In this document: positions 6,503 through 11,989 of the stretch, one piece after another
How positions within the stretch are numbered: position 1 is the first letter of the stretch
How the letters are laid out: every line of letters starts with the position of its first letter
DNA from: JAYRWN01 sp041917975
Lineage (GTDB): Bacteria > Bacteroidota > Bacteroidia > Chitinophagales > Saprospiraceae
Length of the DNA: 11,989 nucleotides
Direction of reading: 5' to 3'
Assembly: GCA_041917975.1 (NCBI GenBank)
Contig: JAYRWN010000159.1
Location: 1-11,989 of the forward strand
The notes under the pieces: model-generated
Database searches by the model: none
What the model was told of the DNA's origin: nothing
The model's input: the letters and a program-made list of their open reading frames with translations, nothing else
Program-made: the position numbers and the translations under genes

Positions 6503-6510
6503 TAATTTTG
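6503..6510 (+). promoter_or_regulatory. Possible -7 promoter element of the AraC-family gene
   Basis: TAATTTTG matches TAnnTTTG and lies 14 nt before the ATG at 6525, implying a very short leader. No good -33 TTTG is found at the expected distance; the nearest TTGACA (6467-6472) is about 30 nt upstream. Confidence 0.4.
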
Positions 6511-6524
6511 TACCAAATAAAATT

Positions 6525-7409
6525 ATGAAAGCTTTATTGGAGAAGATTGAGCCAACTTTTGGGAGCTCATTCACCTTTCGCAAATTCCACAACCAGTTTT
6601 TGTTTAAAGACCCGGTTTGGCATTTTCATCCGGAATACGAAATCGTGTATGTATCCAATGGGCAAGGCAAAAGGCACATCGGGAATCACATCTCCTATTA
6701 TAAACATGGAGACCTGATTTTTTTAGGGCCCAACCTGCCACATTTTGGGTTTACCATCGATACGCCGGCCGGGCATACGGAAGCGGTGGTACAAATGCGG
6801 CCGGATTTTTTAGGTAGTCAGTTTATCCTTAAGCCGGAAATGCAGGATATCAAACGGTTGTTGGAGCGATCGCACAGCGGCTTATCCTTTTCCGGGCAAA
6901 CCCGTCACCAGGTGGGCCGTCAACTCTTGGATCTGTGTGAAGCCTCGCCTTTTGAAAAATTGCATGGCCTTTTGCATGTACTTAATCAACTGGCACTCAG
7001 CACCGAATACGAAGATTTGCATGCGAACGGATTCACTTTAGAGGTGATGGTGGAGGATGAAGAGCGCATTCACCGGGTGTATAAATATGTGCAAACCCAT
7101 TATCAGGACGAGATAACTTTAGCAACGGTAGCCCGGGAAGCTAATTTGACTATTCCGGCCTTTTGCCGTTTTTTTAAAAAATTGACCAACCAAACTTTTA
7201 CCAATTTTGTCAACGAATTTCGGGTAGCTAATGCCTGTAAATTGTTGCAGGATACGGACCGCCTGATCAGTGACATTTGCCTGGAATGCGGTTTCCAAAA
7301 CTTAGCTCATTTTAATAAACAATTCCGGCGCATCACCAACAAAACGCCTACCGGATTCAAAAAGGAATCCCGGCCGGTTATCCATCTGCCGATGGAGGTT
7401 ATGGGGTAA
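6525..7409 (+). CDS. AraC-family transcriptional regulator (cupin + HTH_18)
   Basis: This 294-residue protein has the classical two-part layout. The N-terminal cupin-like sensor (about 20-100) contains VWHFHPEYEIVYV (31-43) and HGDLIFLGPNLPH (61-73), the His-rich pattern of AraC_binding domains that usually bind sugars or other small ligands. A linker of about 80 residues follows. The C-terminal DNA-binding domain (about 183-280) has two helix-turn-helix units: ITLATVAREANLTIPAFCRFFKKLTN (197-222) and ISDICLECGFQNLAHFNKQFRRITNKTP (248-275), the second carrying the family signature ending in TPTGFKK. Length and domains are those of Bacteroidota AraC regulators of carbohydrate or envelope genes. 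It is divergent from the secreted-protein gene at 5792-6382, with TTGAC repeats in between, so autoregulation and control of that gene are plausible. The effector is unknown. Confidence 0.9.
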   Translation: MKALLEKIEPTFGSSFTFRKFHNQFLFKDPVWHFHPEYEIVYVSNGQGKRHIGNHISYYKHGDLIFLGPNLPHFGFTIDTPAGHTEAVVQMRPDFLGSQFILKPEMQDIKRLLERSHSGLSFSGQTRHQVGRQLLDLCEASPFEKLHGLLHVLNQLALSTEYEDLHANGFTLEVMVEDEERIHRVYKYVQTHYQDEITLATVAREANLTIPAFCRFFKKLTNQTFTNFVNEFRVANACKLLQDTDRLISDICLECGFQNLAHFNKQFRRITNKTPTGFKKESRPVIHLPMEVMG

Positions 7410-7661
7410 ACTCAGTAGTTTCAGGTGGTTAAAATGCCAGGCAAAATTTGATCTCAGAATATATATTTGTTTATTTTGACATATTTGGAATAATATTCTT
7501 TAAGTTAATTTAGAAACCAGGCGTATTTCGGGTGCCCGGGTGGCATTTAAAAAACCAGTGTTCTGGACTATTGATTGTTAACACCGGGTTAAATGAGTCA
7601 AGACAGTGGGGCGAAGGGAACCGTTGGAACGTTGGTGGGGAAACGGAGTAATAATGTTTTT
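7410..7661. other. Intergenic region upstream of the bamD operon
   Basis: No gene is supported here; an in-frame ATG at 7606 would only extend bamD ahead of its signal peptide. The stretch contains small dyads: GAATAATATTC (7488-7498), CCAG/CTGG (7555-7566) and TTAAC/GTTAA (7578-7592). A G-rich tract at about 7608-7640 contains a tandem CGTTGG (7622-7627 and 7630-7635). No clear terminator for the AraC gene is visible. Confidence 0.5.
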
Positions 7662-7694
7662 TTTGACAAAATCCCTCAATTTCAATTATCTTTG
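7662..7694 (+). promoter_or_regulatory. Bacteroidota sigma-ABfr-type promoter of the bamD operon
   Basis: The -33 element TTTG (7662-7665) is followed after 21 nt by the -7 element TATCTTTG (7687-7694) and then C, an excellent match to TTTG-N19/21-TAnnTTTG. Transcription would start at about 7699-7702, on or within a few nt of the bamD ATG at 7702, giving a leaderless or nearly leaderless transcript. This decides the bamD start: the upstream ATG at 7606 would precede the promoter. Confidence 0.8.
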
Positions 7695-7701
7695 CACCCT
7701 T

Positions 7702-8493
7702 ATGAGAAAACTGGCCGGTTTAATCATTTGGGGTATAGTCTTCCTGGTAGCATGTAAAAGCGAGTTTGAGAAAATCAGAACCAGCAATGACCCTCCACGT
7801 ATCTATAAACAAGCGCTGACTTATTACCAGGATGGTGATTATCAGCGCGCCTTGACATTAATAGAGCTGGTGATCAACAATTACCGGGGCCAGAAGGAAT
7901 ACGAAGACCTGAATTATATGCTGGCGGACACCTATTTTAAGTTAAAGGATTATGAGCTGGCTTCGACCTATTTTAAGAACTTCGCCAATGGGTTTCTGAA
8001 CAGTGCCCGCCGTGAAGAGGCAGATTACATGTCAGCCTACAGCCTCTATCTGCAGTCCCCCATTTTTCGACTGGACCAGGCAAACACCCTAAAAGCGATG
8101 ACGGCGCTACAGGTGTTTATCAATAATTATCCCGAAAGTAAACGGGTGAGCGAGGTCACTAAACTTATGGACGAGTTGCGGGAGAAACAAGAGAGAAAGG
8201 CGTTTGACGAAGGGCTGTTGTATTTTAACCTTAAGCGACATCAGGCGGCTATTCATTCTTTTGAAAACATGCTCAAAGATTTTCCGGAGACCAAACGAGC
8301 TGAAGAAGCGCGTTACTATATTTTCCGTTCGGCCTATGATTATGCGGCAAACAGTATTGTAGACCGGCAGTCGGAACGTTATCAGGACGCCAGCAAAAAA
8401 GCCGAGGACTATCTCCGACGTTACCGTTCCGGTGATCGCACCAAAGAAGTTCAGGAACTCCAAAGGGAAATAAAAATAAAACTTAAGTCTTAA
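7702..8493 (+). CDS. bamD: Outer-membrane assembly lipoprotein BamD
   Basis: This 263-residue lipoprotein begins MRKLAGLIIWGIVFLVAC, with lipobox LVAC (Cys18). The mature part consists of TPR-like helical pairs, for example residues 34-60 (IYKQALTYYQDGDYQRALTLIELVINNY), 70-95 (LNYMLADTYFKLKDYELASTYFKNFA) and 167-195 (AFDEGLLYFNLKRHQAAIHSFENMLKDFP). The second has the ADTYFKLKDYELA signature of BamD/YfiO. BamD is the essential TPR lipoprotein partner of BamA in the complex that inserts beta-barrel proteins into the outer membrane. The length is typical of the family. The start at 7702 is chosen because it begins the signal peptide and sits directly after the promoter; a 32-residue extension to 7606 lacks support. 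It is the first gene of the operon; omega follows after 12 nt, as is common in Bacteroidota. Confidence 0.92.
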   Translation: MRKLAGLIIWGIVFLVACKSEFEKIRTSNDPPRIYKQALTYYQDGDYQRALTLIELVINNYRGQKEYEDLNYMLADTYFKLKDYELASTYFKNFANGFLNSARREEADYMSAYSLYLQSPIFRLDQANTLKAMTALQVFINNYPESKRVSEVTKLMDELREKQERKAFDEGLLYFNLKRHQAAIHSFENMLKDFPETKRAEEARYYIFRSAYDYAANSIVDRQSERYQDASKKAEDYLRRYRSGDRTKEVQELQREIKIKLKS

Positions 8494-8505
8494 AACTATT
8501 ATTAC

Positions 8506-8862
8506 ATGACAGATATCAAAGCAAAGGTCCAAAACGTCGACTCAAACGTCACCGCCAGGGATCTGAACGACATGTCCCAGCGCATGAATGGCAATATCTA
8601 CGAAGCCATTGCCATCATTACGAAACGGGCTAAACAATTGTCCGTAGAGATCAAACAGGAATTGCATCAAAAATTGGAAGATTTTGCTGCTACCTCCGAC
8701 AATATAGAAGAGGTTCATGAAAACAAAGAACAAATCGAAATTTCCAAATTTTATGAGCGGATGCCCAACCCCTCCATCATCGCAACCAATGAATTTTTAA
8801 ATAACGAACTTTACCATCGTTATCTGGATAAAAGTGAACATCCGGATATAGAAGAAGATTAA
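8506..8862 (+). CDS. rpoZ: RNA polymerase omega subunit (Bacteroidota Rpb6-like)
   Basis: This is a 118-residue acidic protein. It contains the omega/Rpb6-like core NIYEAIAIITKRAKQLSVEIKQEL (residues about 30-53), in which the Asn/Tyr-Glu-Ala-Ile and Ala-Ile-xx-Arg-Ala segments correspond to the conserved omega helices. It then has the Bacteroidota-specific C-terminal segment with ISKFYERMPNPSIIATNEFL. Omega helps assemble and stabilise RNA polymerase by binding beta-prime. The identity rests both on the sequence and on its place between bamD and coaBC, a recurrent order in Bacteroidota. Its stop overlaps the next start by one base (TAATG), pointing to translational coupling with coaBC. The start at 8506 lies 12 nt after bamD. 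Confidence 0.88.
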   Translation: MTDIKAKVQNVDSNVTARDLNDMSQRMNGNIYEAIAIITKRAKQLSVEIKQELHQKLEDFAATSDNIEEVHENKEQIEISKFYERMPNPSIIATNEFLNNELYHRYLDKSEHPDIEED

Positions 8863-10067
8863 TGAGCGGCTTTCTGGCAGGCAAAAAAATTATTCTGGGT
8901 GTTACCGGAAGTATTGCAGCCTATAAAGCAGCCCTGCTCACACGTTTAATGGTCAAAAAAGGCGCCGAAGTAAGGGTGATCATGACTCCGGCCGCTAAAC
9001 AATTCATCAGTCCGCTCACTTTAGCGACCCTCAGCAAAAACCCGGTGTGGGTAGACCTAATGGACGAACACACCTGGCACAATCATGTGGAATTAAGTCT
9101 GTGGGCAGACCTGATGGTGGTAGCCCCAGCTTCGGCCAATACCTTAGCTAAATTAGCCACCGGGCAATGTGATAACTTGTTGCTCGCCACCTATTTGGCC
9201 GCCCGGGCCCCGGTATGGGTCGCTCCAGCCATGGATGTAGATATGTATCATCATCCTGCCACACAGAAAAATCTACAAACTTTAAAAGACATAGGCCTGC
9301 GGGTGTTACCCGTAGGGCACGGCGAACTGGCCAGCGGGCTGGAAGGCGATGGACGTATGGCCGAACCGGAGGAACTGGTGACTTATCTGGAACAACATTT
9401 TCGCACTTCTAATACTCTGGCGGGAGTAAACGCTTTGGTCACCGCCGGACCTACTTACGAACCCCTGGATCCGGTGCGTTTCATCGGAAATCATTCTTCC
9501 GGAAAAATGGGCGTGGCCATAGCTCAGGAGCTGGTGCAACGCGGCGCCTTAGTAACCCTGCTCCTGGGCCCGACGAAGACGACGTTGAATCTGGATGGGA
9601 TAAACGTCATCCGGGTAGAGACTGCCGAAGAAATGGGAGCCGCTGCTGTCAAACATTACCCACATTGCCAGCTAGCTATGTTAGCTGCTGCCGTAGCCGA
9701 TTATAAACCGAAAGAACGCCAGGCTCAAAAAATTAAAAAAACTGCGGGAACTCTGGTTATCGAATTGGAGAGAACCATGGATATCGCCGCTACACTCGGC
9801 CAGTTAAAGCAGCCTGGCCAAATCAACATCGGTTTTGCCCTGGAAACCGAAGATGAAGAGATGCATGCCCGACAGAAAATGACCCGCAAAAACTTTGATA
9901 TGATTGTATTAAATACCCTGAACGATCCGGGCGCTGGTTTTAATCATGATACGAACGCCATCACCATTTTGAGCCCGGACAATAAAAAAGAAAAATTTGA
10001 GTTAAAATCCAAGCAGGCGGTGGCCCGGGATATAGTGGACCGGGTGGAACAACTGCTAACCAAATAA
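8862..10067 (+). CDS. coaBC: Bifunctional CoaBC (PPC decarboxylase / phosphopantothenate-cysteine ligase)
   Basis: This is a 401-residue two-domain enzyme of CoA synthesis, joining cysteine to 4'-phosphopantothenate (CoaB) and decarboxylating the product (CoaC). The flavin-binding CoaC part (1 to about 180) has GSIAAYK (16-22), the catalytic His in HVELSLWAD (H75) and APASANTLAKLATG. The CoaB part (about 188-400) has TAGPTYEPLDPVRFIGNHSSGKMG (194-217, including N210), AAAVADYKPK (275-284), the KIKK lysines (290-293) and GFALETED (324-331). Length is normal. Two decarboxylase residues deviate from the E. coli enzyme: PAMDVDM has Asp125 where PxMNxxM has Asn, and ELASGLEGDGRM has Ser158 where ACGxxGxGRM has the Cys used to reduce the enethiol intermediate. 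I recall similar Asp/Ser forms in other Bacteroidota, so this may be lineage-typical. The ATG overlaps the rpoZ stop by one base. Confidence 0.95.
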   Translation: MSGFLAGKKIILGVTGSIAAYKAALLTRLMVKKGAEVRVIMTPAAKQFISPLTLATLSKNPVWVDLMDEHTWHNHVELSLWADLMVVAPASANTLAKLATGQCDNLLLATYLAARAPVWVAPAMDVDMYHHPATQKNLQTLKDIGLRVLPVGHGELASGLEGDGRMAEPEELVTYLEQHFRTSNTLAGVNALVTAGPTYEPLDPVRFIGNHSSGKMGVAIAQELVQRGALVTLLLGPTKTTLNLDGINVIRVETAEEMGAAAVKHYPHCQLAMLAAAVADYKPKERQAQKIKKTAGTLVIELERTMDIAATLGQLKQPGQINIGFALETEDEEMHARQKMTRKNFDMIVLNTLNDPGAGFNHDTNAITILSPDNKKEKFELKSKQAVARDIVDRVEQLLTK

Positions 10068-10077
10068 TTCAAAACCG

Positions 10078-10974
10078 ATGCGTTTTATTTTACTCTTTTT
10101 ATGGTGTGCATGGTCGGTGACCACTGTGGCTCAAGAATTAAATGCAACCGTGCGAGTTACCACCCCAAAGCTACAGACGACCGATCCGCGTATATTCCGC
10201 ACCTTGGAAGCGGACCTTACTGATTTATTGAATAATACCTCCTGGACCCAGGATCGATTTGAAACCAATGAGCGCATCAACATGACGGTTAATTTTGCCA
10301 TCACCAGTGAACTGGGGGATAATCAGTTTAAAGCCACCATGAATGTCCAATCACTTCGCCCAGTCTTTGGCAGTGACTATCAAACCTCCATGTTTACCTT
10401 TCAGGATAAAGAAATAACATTTATCTATCTGGATGGTCAGCCGTTGCGTTACGCACCCAATGTTTTTTCGGATAATCTTACCGCTGTCATCTCCTATTAT
10501 GCATATTTGGTGATTGCTATGGATTACGATTCTTTTGGGCTTTTTTCCGGGGATCCATATTATGCGGCGGCCCAAGAGATCATCAATACCTTGCCCACCG
10601 GTTACAGCAATGATCCGGGCTGGACGTCCATTGGGCGTAATAAAAACCGTTATTGGCTAATCGAAAACATGCAGAGTGCGCGTGTAAAGGGTTTGCGTAA
10701 GGCTATTTATGACTATCACCTTCAAAGCCTGGATGTCATGCATAAAAATTCTGCCGGCGCCAGGGATGTGATGTTAAAATCTATCGAACTTTTGGAGCAG
10801 GTCAACACCAGTTACCCGAATTCGATGGTCCTTTCTCTTTTTTCAGGGACCAAGGCCAAGGAAATTGTTGACATCTTCGCCAATGCCTCCAGCCAACAAA
10901 AATCACGTATCTATCAGATTATGACCAAGATAGATCCTTCTAACTCCCAACAATACCAAAATCTGACCCGGTGA
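10078..10974 (+). CDS. DUF4835 family secreted protein (type IX secretion-associated)
   Basis: This 298-residue protein has a signal peptide ending VAQ-ELNA (cleavage around residue 18-19). The N-terminal part (20-125) starts with the family hallmark ELNATVRVTTPKLQTTDPRIFRTLEADLTDLLNNTSW and contains RPVFGSDYQTSMFTFQDKE. The middle has YYAYLVIAMDYDSFGLFSGDPYYAAAQEI, and the C-terminal half is helical (WLIENMQSARVKGLRKAIYDYHLQSLDVM). These are the features of DUF4835, a Bacteroidota-specific periplasmic family found between coaBC and recN. I recall recent annotation calling it PorD and linking it to the type IX secretion translocon, but I cannot verify this here. It follows coaBC by 10 nt and overlaps purN by 4 nt (GTGA), so it belongs to the operon. 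Confidence 0.88.
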   Translation: MRFILLFLWCAWSVTTVAQELNATVRVTTPKLQTTDPRIFRTLEADLTDLLNNTSWTQDRFETNERINMTVNFAITSELGDNQFKATMNVQSLRPVFGSDYQTSMFTFQDKEITFIYLDGQPLRYAPNVFSDNLTAVISYYAYLVIAMDYDSFGLFSGDPYYAAAQEIINTLPTGYSNDPGWTSIGRNKNRYWLIENMQSARVKGLRKAIYDYHLQSLDVMHKNSAGARDVMLKSIELLEQVNTSYPNSMVLSLFSGTKAKEIVDIFANASSQQKSRIYQIMTKIDPSNSQQYQNLTR

Positions 10975-11543
10975 CCTCCCGACTGGCTATTTTTGCTTCG
11001 GGTGGCGGCTCCAATGCCCGGCGCATTATCGAATATTTTAAGGCGGACCCACACGTAGAGATTTCAGTCCTGGTTTGTAACAACCCACAGGCCGGTGTGC
11101 TTAAAGTGGCCATGGACCATCAGGTACCATTTATTCTGATTAATAAAGAATCCTTCTATAAATCAACCCAATTGTTGGAGCAGCTGCAATACCGCCAGGT
11201 GGACTGGATTATTTTAGCCGGTTTTTTGTGGTTAGTTCCTGCTTATTTGCTGCAAGCATATCCTGATCATGTGGTCAACATTCATCCTGCCCTATTGCCT
11301 AAATATGGTGGAAAGGGTATGTATGGACATCATGTGCATGAAGCGGTGAAAGCTGCCGGGGAGAAGGAAAGTGGGATGACCATCCACCTGGTAAACGAAC
11401 ACTATGACCAGGGTCGGATACTTTTTCAAGGGCGTTGTGACCTCACGCCCGGGGACACCGCCGAGACCATTGCAGCCAAGGTGCTGCAGTTGGAGCACCT
11501 GCATTATCCGCGCGTCATCGATAGTTTAGTTAATAAAAATTAG
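10971..11543 (+). CDS. purN: Phosphoribosylglycinamide formyltransferase (GAR transformylase)
   Basis: This 190-residue enzyme transfers a formyl group from 10-formyltetrahydrofolate to glycinamide ribonucleotide, the third step of de novo purine synthesis, in the cytoplasm. It starts with the phosphate-binding motif FASGGGSNARRI (8-19), has AGFLWLVP (83-90), and carries the catalytic residues N103 and H105 in VNIHPALLPKYGGKG and D146 in HYDQGRILF, corresponding to E. coli N106, H108 and D144. The GGKGMYG insertion after the LLPKY loop is a variant I associate with Bacteroidota PurN. Length is normal. The start is a GTG overlapping the DUF4835 stop (GTGA), which indicates translational coupling. 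No other purine gene is in view, so its position at the end of a bamD/coaBC operon is notable. No strong terminator follows. Confidence 0.95.
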   Translation: MTSRLAIFASGGGSNARRIIEYFKADPHVEISVLVCNNPQAGVLKVAMDHQVPFILINKESFYKSTQLLEQLQYRQVDWIILAGFLWLVPAYLLQAYPDHVVNIHPALLPKYGGKGMYGHHVHEAVKAAGEKESGMTIHLVNEHYDQGRILFQGRCDLTPGDTAETIAAKVLQLEHLHYPRVIDSLVNKN

Positions 11544-11584
11544 TCCCTTACCACTAAAACCTTGACCAAAAATGGTAAAATATT

Positions 11585-11614
11585 AGTGTCATGTCGAGCG
11601 GCGGAGACATCTCT
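11585..11614 (-). repeat. Intergenic repeat copy A (inverted relative to copy B)
   Basis: This element holds GTGTCATGTCGAGCGG and GGAGACATCTCT, with short internal arms ATGTC (11591-11595) / GACAT (11606-11610). Its reverse complement reads AGATGTCTCCGC followed by CGCTCGACATGACA, closely matching copy B at 11854-11951 (AGATTTCTCCGC is 11 of 12 identical; GCTCGGTCGAAAAGACA is similar). I recall sequences of this type as frequent dispersed repeats in Bacteroidota intergenic regions. Confidence 0.5.
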
Positions 11615-11670
11615 AACATACATAAAAATATAATAAAATTATAGATTACTGCGCACGATATTAATTATGT

Positions 11671-11797
11671 TGAAGGACCCTGAAGGGGTTCAATCTTTAT
11701 AATGTCAACCGGCCATGCATTTTATACGACCCCCTCGGGGTCGCATGGGTACTAATAGCAATTTTTTTTCTACAAATATTTGACCCGTTCCGGGTCA
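11671..11797. repeat. Three GC-rich hairpins at about 55-bp spacing
   Basis: Hairpin 1 (11671-11692) is imperfect: TGAA/TTCA outer and CCC/GGG inner pairs with loop TGAA. Hairpin 2 (11727-11743) is a 7-bp stem CGACCCC/GGGGTCG with a 3-nt loop. Hairpin 3 (11781-11797) is a 7-bp stem TGACCCG/CGGGTCA with loop TTC. Starts are 56 and 54 bp apart. All share an ACCC...GGGT core, with AT-rich linkers between them. This resembles dispersed hairpin repeats I recall from many Bacteroidota genomes. The function is unknown. Confidence 0.65.
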
Positions 11798-11853
11798 TGA
11801 AATACATCTGTGTAATTTCGGCGGTAGTGAAGTAACTTATTATGCGCATAAAT

Positions 11854-11951
11854 AGATTTCTCCGCTCGCTGTAATATTTCAATTCCATTCTGCACAGTAA
11901 AATTAAATTTCGACTTGTCATAACCATAATCCCTGCTCGGTCGAAAAGACA
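11854..11951 (+). repeat. Intergenic repeat copy B, apparently split by about 60 bp
   Basis: The left part AGATTTCTCCGCTCGCTG (11854-11871) and right part CTGCTCGGTCGAAAAGACA (11933-11951) would together resemble one continuous repeat, the mirror of copy A. Between them lie about 61 AT-rich bases unrelated to the repeat, bordered by CTG on both sides (11869-11871 and 11933-11935). An insertion or recombination between copies is inferred. Confidence 0.4.
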
Positions 11952-11989
11952 ATAGAGAGTGATCGGTCATGAGGCACTTGTCATTGGCA

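Larger units (their letters stand above)
11544..11989. other. Gene-less right end carrying composite intergenic repeats
   Basis: No credible gene lies here; minus-strand ORFs at 11697-11927 and 11770-11970 run through the hairpins and lack any protein-like pattern. Shortly after purN there are only weak dyads (TTACCA 11548-11553 / TGGTAA 11573-11578, and CACTAA / TTAGTG). The rest is repeat sequence, described in separate entries. Confidence 0.7.

Noticed and set aside
7608..7640. Possible G-quadruplex in a G-rich tract before bamD
   Set aside because: G-runs are uneven (only two to four G) with irregular loops; not convincing from sequence alone.
7606..7701. N-terminal extension of bamD from an upstream ATG
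   Set aside because: It would put 32 unlikely residues before a perfect lipoprotein signal and would start upstream of the promoter elements.
8107..8532. 141-codon ORF on the minus strand
   Set aside because: Overlaps the bamD TPR region antisense and reads through its stop into rpoZ; no protein-like signature.
11671..11797. CRISPR array suggested by regularly spaced hairpins
   Set aside because: The repeat units are not identical, only three occur, and no cas genes are near; they look like dispersed intergenic hairpins.
11697..11970. Two overlapping minus-strand ORFs (76 and 66 codons)
   Set aside because: They translate the repeat hairpins and show no family pattern.

Overview
The window comes from a Bacteroidota chromosome, probably a moderate-GC environmental lineage. 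The evidence is the gene order bamD - Rpb6-like omega subunit - coaBC - DUF4835, a promoter of the Bacteroidota form (TTTG, 21 nt, TAnnTTTG) in front of bamD, several lipoproteins and outer-membrane beta-barrels with typical signal peptides, and almost no Shine-Dalgarno sequences.

Layout. Positions 1-1032 hold the C-terminal third of a FAD/Fe-S oxidase of the D-lactate dehydrogenase (GlcD-GlcF fusion) type. It is followed 7 nt later by a multi-pass membrane acyltransferase related to HGSNAT/NagX. Positions 2186-3660 are a conspicuously AT-rich island. It has a roughly 450-bp gene-less leader with palindromes, then a small lipoprotein and a 3-TM membrane protein in tandem, closed by a perfect 14-bp hairpin. 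Positions 3668-5106 encode two secreted, probably outer-membrane, beta-barrel proteins; the second has an apparent 1-nt frameshift just after its natural start. Positions 5327-5638 encode a heavy-metal-binding lipoprotein with a His-rich tail. Two back-to-back terminators follow, one for each strand. A secreted beta-rich protein on the minus strand (5792-6382) is divergent from an AraC-family regulator (6525-7409).

Positions 7662-11543 are a compact five-gene housekeeping operon: bamD, rpoZ, coaBC, DUF4835 and purN. It has a clear promoter whose predicted start lies almost on the bamD ATG, so the message is leaderless or nearly so. Gene spacings are 12 nt, a 1-nt overlap (TAATG), 10 nt and a 4-nt overlap (GTGA). 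It joins outer-membrane biogenesis (BamD), transcription (omega), coenzyme A synthesis (CoaBC), a type IX secretion-associated family (DUF4835) and purine synthesis (PurN). CoaBC carries two substitutions at canonical decarboxylase residues (N125D, C158S).

The last roughly 450 bp contain no credible gene. They hold a composite intergenic repeat: three GC-rich hairpins spaced about 55 bp apart, flanked by two oppositely oriented copies of a second repeat, one of which seems to be split by about 60 bp.

I see no CRISPR array, transposase, tRNA, rRNA or recognised defence system. The least explained parts are the AT-rich lipoprotein/3-TM pair, the repeat block at the right end, and the divergent AraC/secreted-protein pair.
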